Origin: Citrobacter amalonaticus
Lineage (GTDB): Bacteria; Pseudomonadota; Gammaproteobacteria; Enterobacterales; Enterobacteriaceae
NCBI RefSeq assembly: GCF_001559075.2
Contig: NZ_CP014015.2
Coordinates: 3,968,001-4,032,000 of the forward strand
DNA length: 64,000 nucleotides
Direction of reading: 5' to 3'
Shown here: positions 1 through 8,156 of the stretch, one piece after another
How the letters are laid out: each line of letters starts with the position of its first letter
Numbering within the stretch: the first letter of the stretch is position 1
The notes under the pieces: model-generated
What the model saw: the letters and a program-made list of their open reading frames with translations, nothing else
Told to the model about the DNA's origin: nothing
Databases searched by the model: none
Program-made: the position numbers and the translations under genes

Positions 1-288
1 ACCGGATATGCGTGCGAAAACATCCGCCAACTGACTCCGGCAATCCTGGCTGTTTTGCCGTTGGAATTTCGTGGGCGCCTTATCGGGCAGGATTGCTTCA
101 TGACGCGTTTTGCAGCGATGGAGAAGGAAATCAGCGAAGCGAAACAGGCCGTAATGCTGAATGCCCCAAAGCATCAACTGGTGAAAGAGGTCAGGGAAGG
201 GATTGAGCATCTGCTGAATATGTTGCCGGGTGATGCTGTCGTTCAGGTTCTGAGTGGTATCGCGGCCATAGCGCCGGGTGTCATGTGA
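1..288 (+). CDS. Phage early protein, 5' end outside window
   Basis: The reading frame is open from base 1 to a stop at 286-288, so the gene starts left of the window and about 95 C-terminal residues are visible. The fragment is helical and charged, with no motif I can name. Its place just before replication genes fits the lambdoid early right operon. There is a faint resemblance to YdaT-type Rac-prophage proteins (a middle segment of the form LTPAILAVLP), too weak to name it. Confidence 0.5.
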   Translation, partial: TGYACENIRQLTPAILAVLPLEFRGRLIGQDCFMTRFAAMEKEISEAKQAVMLNAPKHQLVKEVREGIEHLLNMLPGDAVVQVLSGIAAIAPGVM

Positions 289-297
289 GGCTACCAG

Positions 298-801
298 ATG
301 AATCAAATTAGCCGTGAAAAGGTTCTTGAGTATCTCCGGTACGACCCTGAAACGGGAGAATTTCGCTGGAAGGTAAGCACTAACGGAAGAATTAAAGTCG
401 GTCAGATCGCTGGATGTCTTGAGTTATCCGGTTACATAAAAATCCGTATTGAGGGGAAGTCATACGCCGCTCATCGCCTGGCGTGGATTGTTGTCAACGG
501 CGATATAGGTGATTTGCTTATTGACCACATTTACGGAGTTAAAACCGATAACAGAATCGCCAACCTCCGCTTGGCATCTAATTTGGAAAATTCAAGAAAC
601 AGGCGAAACCAGAAAAATAAAAGTGGGGTTAGAGGTGTTTATTGGAATGAGCCATATGGCAAATGGCAGGCAAGCGGCTTTAAAGATGGCCGACTTATCA
701 GCCTTGGTTACTTCGATAAAAAATCTGATGCAGCGAAAGTTGCTGTTGAATTTCGGCGGAAAGAGTACGGCGCATTTTGCCCCAATCTGGAGGCGTTATG
801 A
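298..801 (+). CDS. HNH endonuclease with AP2 DNA-binding domain
   Basis: 167 residues. The N-terminal half has the HNH_3-type layout seen in phage homing endonucleases (AAHRLAW, then LLIDHIYGVKTDNRIANLRLAS, i.e. H..DH..N..N). The C-terminal half (about 105-160, GVRGVYWNEPYGKWQA ... GYFDKKSDAA) is an AP2-like domain, as in HNH-AP2 homing enzymes. It is packed between two short early genes and its last bases overlap the next start. Such genes usually behave as selfish insertions or assist packaging; I infer the former from position. Confidence 0.85.
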   Translation: MNQISREKVLEYLRYDPETGEFRWKVSTNGRIKVGQIAGCLELSGYIKIRIEGKSYAAHRLAWIVVNGDIGDLLIDHIYGVKTDNRIANLRLASNLENSRNRRNQKNKSGVRGVYWNEPYGKWQASGFKDGRLISLGYFDKKSDAAKVAVEFRRKEYGAFCPNLEAL

Positions 802-1051
802 GCTGGGAAAGTTTTATTGAAAAGCACGTCCGGGAAGAGCTAATCCGGCAGGGCTTCACTGCGGCAGTAGCGCAGGGGGGGCATTTCAGGCTGTCGACAT
901 GTACAAGCGCATGAGCCAGGCGAGCAGGAAAGGGAGGATTTTTGATGATGTTCTACGCCACGCGAAATTATGGGCTGAGAAACAAACTTTGCCAGCGGAT
1001 CGGTTTGATTCAAAACGGGCTAAACGGGGCAGGCAACAGGGCTTGTGCTGA
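798..1051 (+). pseudogene. Small phage protein gene, frameshifted in a G run
   Basis: ATG at 798 overlaps the end of the HNH gene. The frame runs MSWESFIEKHVREELIRQGF and stops early, at the TGA inside GCATGAGC near 914. A run of seven G at about 875-881 is followed, in the next frame, by a good coding continuation (AFQAVDMYKRMSQASRKGR...) to TGA at 1049-1051. One extra G would join the halves into an 84-residue basic protein of a kind common before phage replication genes. A real deletion, transcriptional slippage on the G run, or a sequencing error are all possible. Confidence 0.7.
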
Positions 1052-1123
1052 AAGGGGGAAGACCGCTGTGCGCCAACACAGACGGCCTTCGGTGTAATTC
1101 CAGGCAGAAATTACGAGGAAATT

Positions 1124-1171
1124 ATGACAGAAAAATCAGTCGTCAGAAAGATAGATGGGCCACCACTTTAG
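1124..1171 (+). CDS. Possible 15-residue leader peptide
   Basis: ATG at 1124 follows a strong ribosome site (GAGGAAATT) and encodes MTEKSVVRKIDGPPL, ending 16 bases before the replication gene start. Its size and position suggest a leader or translational coupler for the initiator gene. No homologue is recalled and the call rests on the ribosome site alone. Confidence 0.25.
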   Translation: MTEKSVVRKIDGPPL

Positions 1172-1187
1172 CGATTAAGAGGTTTTT

Positions 1188-2090
1188 ATGCGTGATTACG
1201 CAACTGTTGCACCTCAGTTCTGGCTTGGAAAGACCGGGCGCGAATTGAGGAAACAAGGCGCGGAGGCGCAGGTGGTTTCGTTTTATCTGATGACCTCGCC
1301 ACACGCAAACATGCTCGGTTTGTATTACCTGCCAGTTCTGTACATAGCGCATGAAACAGGACTTGGCTTTGAAGGGGCTTTGAAGGGGCTTAAAAGGACC
1401 ATTGAAGCGGGGTTTTGTAGCTATGACGAGGTCACTGAGATGGTCTGGGTGCATGAAATGGCTGCCTATCAGGTAGGCAAAGAATTGAAACCTAGTGATA
1501 ACCGGTGTGCTGGGGTCAGGAACGAGTATGCATCATTAACTGATAATCCTTTTTTATCAGCATTTTATGAGCGTTATAAAACAGATTTTCATCTGAGTCA
1601 TAAGCGTGAATCTCATCTGTTTTCAGAAGGGGCTTCGAAGGGGCTACGAAGCCAAGATCAGGATCAGGATCAAGAACAGGATAAAGATAGTTCGGGGCAT
1701 GGCTCCGCCACCCCAACAGATGATCCGGAACAAGACGACGGCGATAAACCTGAATCTCAAAAAAAATACCCTGATGAGTTTGAGCGAGTCTGGACGATTT
1801 ATCCAAAACGGTCGGGGGGTAACAGCAAGACCGATGCCTTCAAAGCCTGGAATGCCCGAATCAAGGATGGAGCTACCGCAAGGGAAATACACGAGGGCGT
1901 GGAGCGCTACGCGGCATTCGTCAAAGCCGAGGGAAGCCTGAATACGCAATTCGTGAAACAGGCGAAAACGTTTTTTGGTCCCGGTATGCACTTCAGTGAA
2001 CCGTGGACGATCCAGCAGGCGTCAGGTCCCCGAGATCCTAATCAGATTTCGGAGCCTGATAAAAAAATCCCATCGGGGTTCAGGGGGTAG
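1188..2090 (+). CDS. Phage replication initiation protein (O-like)
   Basis: 300 residues. The N-terminal 110 residues are of the winged-helix type common in lambdoid replication initiators (FWLGKTGRELRKQGAEAQVV, YLPVLYIAHETGLGFEGALKGLKRTIEAGFC). A low-complexity Asp/Gln linker (about 156-166) is followed by a C-terminal domain (FERVWTIYPKRSGGNSKTDAFKAWNARIKDGAT) typical of phage proteins that recruit the helicase loader. A DnaC-type gene follows 2 bases later, matching the lambda O-P logic. Repeated motifs inside the gene could be the origin. Confidence 0.8.
   Translation: MRDYATVAPQFWLGKTGRELRKQGAEAQVVSFYLMTSPHANMLGLYYLPVLYIAHETGLGFEGALKGLKRTIEAGFCSYDEVTEMVWVHEMAAYQVGKELKPSDNRCAGVRNEYASLTDNPFLSAFYERYKTDFHLSHKRESHLFSEGASKGLRSQDQDQDQEQDKDSSGHGSATPTDDPEQDDGDKPESQKKYPDEFERVWTIYPKRSGGNSKTDAFKAWNARIKDGATAREIHEGVERYAAFVKAEGSLNTQFVKQAKTFFGPGMHFSEPWTIQQASGPRDPNQISEPDKKIPSGFRG
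1371..1645 (+). repeat. Four GAAGGGGCT repeats, candidate origin iterons
   Basis: GAAGGGGCT occurs at 1371-1379, 1382-1390, 1626-1634 and 1637-1645: two pairs, each with an 11-base period. All lie inside the replication initiator gene, where lambdoid origins sit. The second pair is followed at 1656-1685 by a tandem hexamer run (GATCAG variants). Encoding LKGLKGL- and EGASKGL-type peptides could partly explain the pairs, so origin function is inference. Confidence 0.4.
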
Positions 2091-2092
2091 CG

Positions 2093-2848
2093 ATGAAAAA
2101 CATTGTCAGTTCTGGCGGAGCTCTCGAACGCCTGAAAAGAATTATCCCGGCCAGCGTTCAGCCTAAGTTTTCCACCGTTGAAGAGTGGCGAGCATGGCAA
2201 GAATCAGAAGGCCGAAAACGTTGTGAGGAACTGGAGAAGCTGAACCAGAAATCAAGAACCGAGAAAATTTTCGGGCGCTCCGGAATTCAGGATCTGCATC
2301 GCAGCTGCACGTTTGCTAACTACAAGGTTGACGTCAATAGCGACAGCCAGCGTAAGGCCTTCTCGTTGGCAAAAAGTTATGCAGAGAACTTTGGTGCTGG
2401 ATTCGCCAGCTTTGTTTTCAGTGGTGGTCCTGGTACCGGAAAGAACCATCTGGCTGCTGCTATCGGCAATCATCTGCTGGCTGGTGGACATAGCGTGCTG
2501 GTGGTGACTATCCCCGATCTGATGCTACGGGTGCGTGAGTGCTATGACGGCGGGCAATCGGAAGCGTCACTGTTAGATGACCTCTGCAAAGTCGATTTGC
2601 TGGTGCTGGATGAAGTCGGAATTCAGCGTGGCAGCAGCGGCGAGAAAGTCATTCTGAATCAGGTTATCGATCGTCGTCTGTCCTCCATGCGACCGGTTGG
2701 CGTACTGACGAACCTGAACCATGAAGGCCTGCTTGATGCGTTGGGCGCACGGGTTATCGATCGCCTCCAGATGGACGGCGGGATGTGGGTGAATTTTGAC
2801 TGGGGAAGCTACCGGAAAAACGTTAGCCACCTCCGGATCGTTAAATAA
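2093..2848 (+). CDS. dnaC: DnaC-type helicase loader ATPase
   Basis: 251 residues, AAA+ fold. Walker A is GGPGTGKNH at about 111-119 (Asn in place of the usual Ser/Thr after GK is odd), Walker B LLVLDEVG with D173-E174, and a late sensor segment VLTNLN. This matches DnaC and phage P-like loaders that deliver host DnaB helicase to the origin. It starts 2 bases after the initiator stop, so the two are translationally coupled. Confidence 0.88.
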   Translation: MKNIVSSGGALERLKRIIPASVQPKFSTVEEWRAWQESEGRKRCEELEKLNQKSRTEKIFGRSGIQDLHRSCTFANYKVDVNSDSQRKAFSLAKSYAENFGAGFASFVFSGGPGTGKNHLAAAIGNHLLAGGHSVLVVTIPDLMLRVRECYDGGQSEASLLDDLCKVDLLVLDEVGIQRGSSGEKVILNQVIDRRLSSMRPVGVLTNLNHEGLLDALGARVIDRLQMDGGMWVNFDWGSYRKNVSHLRIVK

Positions 2849-2863
2849 TTTCCTGGAGGTTTT

Positions 2864-3598
2864 ATGGAAACCGTAATCGATGTTTTAAAAGCAATGGGCA
2901 AAGCAACATACCGTGAAGTCGCGGCACGCCTGGAAATTGAACCTGTTGAAGCGCTGAATATGCTCCGCGAACAGCGTGAACAGGGATTGTGTGATTTTTT
3001 CGATGGCGGATGGGAAGTAACAGGTGATGCTGACGGAAAAACAAGTATTCGGTCAGCGCCAGCGAAGACCGTACTGCGTGCGAAAAATTTAAACGACACC
3101 CCAAAGAAACCGCTGCGCGGTGAGGTTATTGAGCCGATCAAACCTGAGGCAATCGTCGCACTACTAACCGAAAACGGGAACATGGATACCGTAGCGCTGG
3201 CGTCGGCTGTCGGACGAGATCCAAGAGGCTTAGCGTCAAACCTCTGCCTGATGGCAAAGCGCGGACACATCAAAAAAATCGGTCAGGGGAAAGGCGTTAA
3301 GTGGGGACTTCCTGACGAAACGGAAATTACCCCGGAGCCAGTGTTTGCAGAACTACCGGAAATTGAGATCACGCCGAAAGTTGCGATACCTTCGGCAGGG
3401 ACCGAAACATTCCTAGAGAGCATCCCTGTACTGAGAAAACCATCTCAGCCAATGCGGCTCCCATCACTACGGGAAATCAGCAACCAGATCCGCAAAGTCA
3501 AATCCAACCTGCACGGACTGGAGAAACTCCGTGTAGCCGTTCGGGAAGTTAACAAACATCGCCGTGCACTGAATTTATTCAGCGGAGAGGATTTGTGA
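2864..3598 (+). CDS. DUF1627-family phage protein
   Basis: 244 residues. The start METVIDVLKAMGKATYREVAARLEIEPVEALNMLREQ is characteristic of the DUF1627 family found after dnaC in enterobacterial prophages. Two winged-helix-like segments are visible (about 5-55 and 87-140, MDTVALASAVGRDPRGLASNLCLMAKRGHIKKIG), suggesting DNA binding. The C-terminal third is Pro-rich then basic and helical. Function is not established. Ribosome site CCTGGAGG lies upstream. Confidence 0.75.
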   Translation: METVIDVLKAMGKATYREVAARLEIEPVEALNMLREQREQGLCDFFDGGWEVTGDADGKTSIRSAPAKTVLRAKNLNDTPKKPLRGEVIEPIKPEAIVALLTENGNMDTVALASAVGRDPRGLASNLCLMAKRGHIKKIGQGKGVKWGLPDETEITPEPVFAELPEIEITPKVAIPSAGTETFLESIPVLRKPSQPMRLPSLREISNQIRKVKSNLHGLEKLRVAVREVNKHRRALNLFSGEDL

Positions 3599-3903
3599 GC
3601 AAGTGGGTTAGCGCAGAAATCATGATTATTCGGCAGTGCGCCGGGACCATGACAGTAGGAAATATTGGCCGGCTAATTGGCAGAACTGGCGCTGCGGTAC
3701 GCACTAAAGCTCGCGCGCAGGGAATCAAACTTTATCTGCGCGGTGATCACCATCAGTCGGCCCGGTACCGTCAGCATGATGTTGAACTGGCGAGGGAGTT
3801 ACATCAGGAGGGCATCAGCCGCCGGGATATTGCCGAAAAGCTAGAAATGCCGCTCAGCGCAATTAACCAGTATGTCTATTTCGAGCGGAGGGTACAGGCG
3901 TGA
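3595..3903 (+). CDS. Small HTH phage protein
   Basis: 102 residues from a GTG overlapping the previous stop (GTGA). Two helix-turn-helix-like segments are visible: about 18-42 (MTVGNIGRLIGRTGAAVRTKA) and 66-92 (ARELHQEGISRRDIAEKLEM). The layout is like NinH/Fis-type small phage DNA-binding proteins but I cannot assign it. It overlaps both neighbours, so it is part of one translationally coupled early operon. Confidence 0.65.
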   Translation: MSKWVSAEIMIIRQCAGTMTVGNIGRLIGRTGAAVRTKARAQGIKLYLRGDHHQSARYRQHDVELARELHQEGISRRDIAEKLEMPLSAINQYVYFERRVQA

Positions 3904-4154
3904 TAGCAACATACAAACATCTTCAGGGACAACTGGAAGCCGCAAAGGAGCGCATAGCAGAGCTGGAGGCTGAGAAAGCGGCGTTGCGTCCAATTGGTGT
4001 TATGAGCGAGAGGGCATTTCACAGACTTGAGCGCAGCGAGTCTCGATTCATTGCTTTATGGCCAAGACCGGGAATTTATCTACCGCGTAAGCGTCCTGAT
4101 GATGGCGTTATTGTTTACGCCAGAACAGCCGCTGGCATCGGTAAGGGGGAGTGA
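3900..4154 (+). CDS. Small phage protein with N-terminal coiled coil
   Basis: 84 residues. Residues 6-28 form a charged coiled-coil heptad stretch (LQGQLEAAKERIAELEAEKAAL); the rest is basic and Pro/Arg-rich. It overlaps the preceding gene by 4 bases. Similar short proteins precede DUF550 genes in many lambdoid early operons; function unknown. Confidence 0.6.
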   Translation: MIATYKHLQGQLEAAKERIAELEAEKAALRPIGVMSERAFHRLERSESRFIALWPRPGIYLPRKRPDDGVIVYARTAAGIGKGE

Positions 4155-4155
4155 G

Positions 4156-4761
4156 ATGAATATAAGCGATAAGAAGAAGCTAGTTACGGAATTTCTTGAG
4201 AAGTTGAACTGCAACGATATTGATGCAACTTTGAAGCTTCTAACAATGGTTGTTGCGGAGTACATGCAAAAAGATGGTGTCAATGGATTTGATGTGTTTG
4301 CTGGGAAATTAAAGGTGTCAGTTGATTTATATTCCCACGGTGCGTACCCGGAACAAACAGCCAATAAGGACGAGACAAGCATGGTAACCGTATTGCCTGC
4401 CGCCCTGCTTCAGGGTAAGGCTGTGTTGCCAGACGAGAAAGACGCATCACTCCAACTACGCAATCTAATCCGTCAGCGCCATGCCGAATGGTCAGATAAG
4501 ACGTTCGGCAATGTTGGCCCGCTTAAACACCTCAGCAAAGAAGCGCTGGAAGCCGCAACTGAATCTGACGACCTCAGTGAGTGGGCAGACATGCAGTTCC
4601 TGCTCTGGGACGCCCAACGCCGCTCCGGTATCAGCGATACGGAAATAACCGCAGCGATGGAAGAAAAGTTGGCGGTGAATATGGCGCGGCAATGGCCTGA
4701 GCCGAAAGACGGAGAACCGCGGCTGCACATCAAAGCGGATCAACAGCAGGAGCACAAGTGA
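4156..4761 (+). CDS. DUF550 / dATP-dGTP pyrophosphohydrolase-type protein
   Basis: 201 residues from ATG 4156 (site AAGGGGGA just upstream; the open frame extends further left but overlaps the previous gene). The C-terminal 100 residues (LRNLIRQRHAEWSDKTFGNVGPLKHLSKEALEA ... DLSEWADMQFLLWDAQRRSGIS) match the DUF550 / dATP_dGTP_PHD family, an all-alpha MazG-like fold whose acidic residues would bind Mg-nucleotide. The first 90 residues are a separate helical domain I do not recognise. Nucleotide-pool control is inferred from the family. Confidence 0.72.
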   Translation: MNISDKKKLVTEFLEKLNCNDIDATLKLLTMVVAEYMQKDGVNGFDVFAGKLKVSVDLYSHGAYPEQTANKDETSMVTVLPAALLQGKAVLPDEKDASLQLRNLIRQRHAEWSDKTFGNVGPLKHLSKEALEAATESDDLSEWADMQFLLWDAQRRSGISDTEITAAMEEKLAVNMARQWPEPKDGEPRLHIKADQQQEHK

Positions 4762-4871
4762 TGGATCAGCTACTGCAATACGCCACCAACCGGATCATTT
4801 AGCTGGAAAACCTCCCGCTGGCGGATGTTCCTGAAACCGTTGGGCCAGCGGAAGTCAGCATAATGTTTTAG
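4761..4871 (+). pseudogene. Remnant of a small early phage gene with amber stop
   Basis: ATG at 4761 overlaps the previous stop (GTGATGG). The frame reads 13 codons, hits TAG at 4800-4802, then continues open (LENLPLADVPETVGPAEVS) to TAG at 4871. The amber replaces what could be a GAG. It marks the point where colinear phage early sequence stops and AT-richer accessory DNA begins. Confidence 0.4.
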
Positions 4872-4982
4872 CTATTAAGCTTCATATAACGTGATTGCAG
4901 CAATATTCGCTATGTAATTGCAAATATTTCGAAAGTGATTCTTATACTTCCACGATAAGAGCGCATAATTCCACATGCTGCA

Positions 4983-5001
4983 GGTAATAAGAATGCTTAT
5001 C
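4983..5001 (+). promoter_or_regulatory. Fur-like metal regulator box upstream of the copper receptor operon
   Basis: GGTAATAAGAATGCTTATC matches the 19-base Fur consensus GATAATGATAATCATTATC at 14 of 19 positions by my count. It lies about 80 bases before the DUF2946 start. Another metal regulator (Zur, CueR-type) is not excluded. Confidence 0.4.
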
Positions 5002-5079
5002 GTTTGTATTTTGTTTTTGTAACATTCAAAGATAAAATCAGATACACTTTCGGCAGATAAATTAATAGCTGGAAACATT

Positions 5080-5508
5080 TTGCAAGGGCGCATACGAACT
5101 AATCACATAGCCGCATGGCTGGCGCTGATTGCTGTCGCCATGCTGTTCGTTGCACCGGCCATCTCCAGAACGATAGCCCACCGGACAGGTTGTCAGCACA
5201 TCACGCATGCTATGCCAGGGATACACCATGACATGGCGATGTCTGCGGTCTGTGAACCGTCTTCGCTGATGGATCAGCAGATGATGTCTGGTAAGGCAAT
5301 GTCTCCGATGGAAGAGATTGCCTGCGGATATTGTCAGTTACTTGTGCAACTGCCGTTTATCCAGTTTGCGCTTGTATTTTTGTTGTGGTTGCTCCTGCTT
5401 TTTGTCCTTCGCTTCTCATTAATTCCGCTTAACTGCGTCACGCTCTTTCAACCCTGGGCACCTCAGCGTGCCCGTGCCCCGCCTGCTGTATTTCAGTCTT
5501 CGTTTTAA
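5080..5508 (+). CDS. DUF2946 membrane protein, copper-associated
   Basis: 142 residues from TTG 5080; a later start is possible. There is an N-terminal membrane segment (about 11-28), a periplasmic middle rich in His, Met and Cys (HRTGCQHITHAMPGIHHDM, SLMDQQMMSGKAMSPMEE, ACGYC), a second membrane segment (about 91-115) and a short tail with PWAPQRARAPP. This is the DUF2946 pattern, a family often found beside copper TonB receptors. Metal-chelating residues fit a role in copper handling with the receptor 81 bases downstream. Confidence 0.78.
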   Translation: MQGRIRTNHIAAWLALIAVAMLFVAPAISRTIAHRTGCQHITHAMPGIHHDMAMSAVCEPSSLMDQQMMSGKAMSPMEEIACGYCQLLVQLPFIQFALVFLLWLLLLFVLRFSLIPLNCVTLFQPWAPQRARAPPAVFQSSF

Positions 5509-5589
5509 GCAACAAAACAGTAAGTCAGTAACGTCATGCTCATTTTTTAAGGGCAGATTTTGTTACGCCTGAAAACAGTAAGGTACTTT

Positions 5590-7668
5590 ATGAAAACCAA
5601 CTATTTTGTACGCACGCCACTTGCTTCTCTTGTCCTGATGGCGTTGATATCAGACACTACTTTTGCAGAAGAAAAGCACGACCATTCTCAGATAGAGAAT
5701 GATTCTGTGATGATTGTAACTGCGCCAGTTTCCACTCCGCTCGAAATTGTTACCTCGCCCAAAATACCCCGTCAGCCAATTCCGGCAAGCGACGGCTCGG
5801 ATTATCTGAAAACTATTCCTGGGTTCTCACAGATACGTAACGGTGGAACCAATGGTGATCCTGTGTTCCGTGGCATGTTTGGCTCTCGTCTGAAAATTCT
5901 GACTGATAATGGTGAAATGCTTGGTGCCTGTCCGGCACGTATGGATGCACCAAGCTCCTATATTTCTCCTGAAAGCTTTGATGTGTTAACTCTGATTAAG
6001 GGCCCTCAGACTGTGCTCTGGGGGCCTGGAAACTCGGCGGGAACTATCCGTTTTGATCGTGAACAGCCACGCTTTGAAAAGGCGGGGGTGCAGGGTACTG
6101 CCAGTCTTCTTGCTGCGTCAAACAATCGCTGGGATGAAAATGCTGATGTCAGTCTGGGCGGTGAGGAGGGATATCTTCGCCTCATTGGCAATAAGTCACG
6201 TTCGGATGACTACAAGGATGGAAATGGAGACCGCGTGCCCTCCAGATGGGATAAGTGGAATGGCGATATGGCTATAGGCTGGACACCAGACAAAGACACA
6301 CTTCTAGAGCTTACTGCAGGTAAAGGCGATGGTGAAGCACGCTATGCTGGTCGCGGTATGGATGGTTCGCAGTTTAAGAGGGAAAGCTTAGGAATGCGCT
6401 TTGAAAAATCCGGTATTGGCGAGGTATTCGATAAGTTTGAGGCAAATGTATATTACAACTATGCAGATCATATTATGGATAACTATTCCCTGCGCTCTCC
6501 AGGCAGTAGTATGTCGGAGGGGATGTCAGGTGATGAGATGGGGGATGCTATGGGTTCCTCAATGGACTCAGCAATGGACTCAGACTCTTCAATGAATATG
6601 AGTATGCCAATGGCGATGGAGGTTGACCGTCGCACTGTTGGTGGAAGAATGATGGGAACCTTCCTTTTCTCAGATTTTGAGCTTCGCAGTGGCGCAGATA
6701 CACAACTTAGTACACACCGTAATAAAATTGATGATCGCTGGAATAAAGACGCCCGTTTCCACGATTACGGTCTTTTCAGCGAACTGACCTGGAGTGTAAC
6801 TGAGCAGAACAAGGTAAAGGGGGGCGCACGTCTCGATCGCGTTCTGGTTGATAATTACACTGATGTGGGTTCAGCAAAACGGACTGATACATTACCGGCC
6901 GGTTTTGTTCGCTTCGAACATAATATGGCTGACATACCGGTTATGTTTTATGCAGGTATAGGCTACACGGAGCGTTTCCCCGATTACTGGGAGCTTTTTT
7001 CGCCGACTTATGGGCCTGGAGGTTCTGGTGATGCCTTCGATAAACTCAAAACGGAAAAAACAACTCAGATTGATATAGGTGCTCAGTACAACGGTGAACG
7101 TATAAACACTTGGGTATCCGCTTATATTGGTCGTGTAAATGATTTTATTCTGTTCCGCTATGATCCTGATAATGCATATATCAGCCAGGTTGATAACGTC
7201 AATGCAACCATTATGGGGGGGGAGGCAGGTATTGCGTATAAATGGTCAGACTCATGGAAAACGGATGCCAGCCTTGCTTATTCGTGGGGGGAAAATACAT
7301 CCAACCATCAGCCTTTACCACAGACACCACCGCTTGAAGCCCGTCTGGGGCTGACCTGGGAACAGGGCGACTGGAGCAGTACTGGCCTTTTGCGTCTTGT
7401 TAGCAGCCAGAACCGTGTTGCTATTAACGAAGGCAACGTCGTTGGTAAAGATTTTAATAGTAGTCCTGCTTTTGCTGTGTTTTCGGCGAATGCTGCATAC
7501 AAAGTTAATAAGTACGTTAAAATTAGCGCCGGCGTTGATAACTTGTTTGACAAAACGTACAGCGAACACCTGAATCTTGCTGGAAACAGCAGTTTCGGTT
7601 ATTCAGCAAACACATCAGTTAATGAATCCGGCAGAACCTTTTGGGGTAAAATAAATCTCACTTTTTAA
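5590..7668 (+). CDS. TonB-dependent copper receptor (OprC/NosA type)
   Basis: 692 residues from ATG 5590 (site AAGG; an upstream TTG is less likely). Signal peptide about 1-26, His-containing N-terminus, TonB-box-like stretch near 38-45, plug about 50-160 and a 22-strand barrel ending INLTF. Key residues match the CxxxM-HxM copper site described for Pseudomonas OprC: C114/M118 in GACPARM and H294/M296 in ADHIMDN. A Met/Ser/Asp-rich loop (about 305-345) adds thioether ligands. Expected to import copper across the outer membrane with TonB energy. Very unusual prophage cargo. Confidence 0.9.
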   Translation: MKTNYFVRTPLASLVLMALISDTTFAEEKHDHSQIENDSVMIVTAPVSTPLEIVTSPKIPRQPIPASDGSDYLKTIPGFSQIRNGGTNGDPVFRGMFGSRLKILTDNGEMLGACPARMDAPSSYISPESFDVLTLIKGPQTVLWGPGNSAGTIRFDREQPRFEKAGVQGTASLLAASNNRWDENADVSLGGEEGYLRLIGNKSRSDDYKDGNGDRVPSRWDKWNGDMAIGWTPDKDTLLELTAGKGDGEARYAGRGMDGSQFKRESLGMRFEKSGIGEVFDKFEANVYYNYADHIMDNYSLRSPGSSMSEGMSGDEMGDAMGSSMDSAMDSDSSMNMSMPMAMEVDRRTVGGRMMGTFLFSDFELRSGADTQLSTHRNKIDDRWNKDARFHDYGLFSELTWSVTEQNKVKGGARLDRVLVDNYTDVGSAKRTDTLPAGFVRFEHNMADIPVMFYAGIGYTERFPDYWELFSPTYGPGGSGDAFDKLKTEKTTQIDIGAQYNGERINTWVSAYIGRVNDFILFRYDPDNAYISQVDNVNATIMGGEAGIAYKWSDSWKTDASLAYSWGENTSNHQPLPQTPPLEARLGLTWEQGDWSSTGLLRLVSSQNRVAINEGNVVGKDFNSSPAFAVFSANAAYKVNKYVKISAGVDNLFDKTYSEHLNLAGNSSFGYSANTSVNESGRTFWGKINLTF

Positions 7669-7832
7669 TGACATTTTTGCATGGCAGTAAAAGTGCTACT
7701 TATGTTTTGCCTTGATAACTCTATGTACTGCTCCAGCTTATCGGAGCAGTATATTATTGACCAGGACTTCCGTAGTGTGAAGTATTCGAAAGGCAAGCAG
7801 GTATCTGTTGCGGTAAAGTGATTTCACCCCCC

Positions 7833-8028
7833 TTCACTGAAGCTCTGGTGCGTGCTAATTAGCTGGAACTGCACCAGCCGAAAGAAATGGTGATGTAATG
7901 TATAATCTCCCTCAAGGTATTGAGGGAGATTTATCATGCCAGAAAGGAACATTGTTGCAAAAAGTAAAGAAGAGCAAGATAAAGTAAACGTGGATTTAGC
8001 CGCTTCAGGTGTGGCGTACAAAGAGCGT
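7833..8028 (+). repeat. Direct repeat copy A (about 195 bp)
   Basis: This segment is repeated at 8849-9042. Both copies contain a stem (CTGGTGC...GCACCAG in this copy), a -10 element TATAAT (7901-7906), a ribosome site and the start of a small gene. Here the bases after the -10 form a perfect 9+4+9 hairpin (7907-7928) whose 3' arm GAGGGAG is the ribosome site of the 7936 gene, so translation could be structure-controlled. Confidence 0.75.
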
Positions 8029-8067
8029 GTTAGATACTATTATGGAAAGGGTTTAGAGTTGCCATAA
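7936..8067 (+). CDS. Truncated paralogue of the small protein at 8951
   Basis: 43 residues (MPERNIVAKSKEEQDKVNVD ...). The first 31 residues are closely related to the 76-residue protein at 8951-9181, including the block DKVNVDLAASGVAYKER, then the similarity ends and a different 12-residue tail follows. It looks like a copy cut by the duplication that brought in the 8157 gene. It may still be translated. Confidence 0.55.
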   Translation: MPERNIVAKSKEEQDKVNVDLAASGVAYKERVRYYYGKGLELP

Positions 8068-8156
8068 ATGAGTGACCAAGCATATAACAAGGATTAATAG
8101 TGTTCCTAGGCTAACTGGGAAACCATAAAACGAACAACAATCATGGATTGAGGACA

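Noticed and set aside
5140..5345. DUF2946 gene as a CopB/PcoB-type copper resistance protein
   Set aside because: His/Met richness is shared, but the length, two membrane segments and ACGYC motif fit DUF2946 instead.
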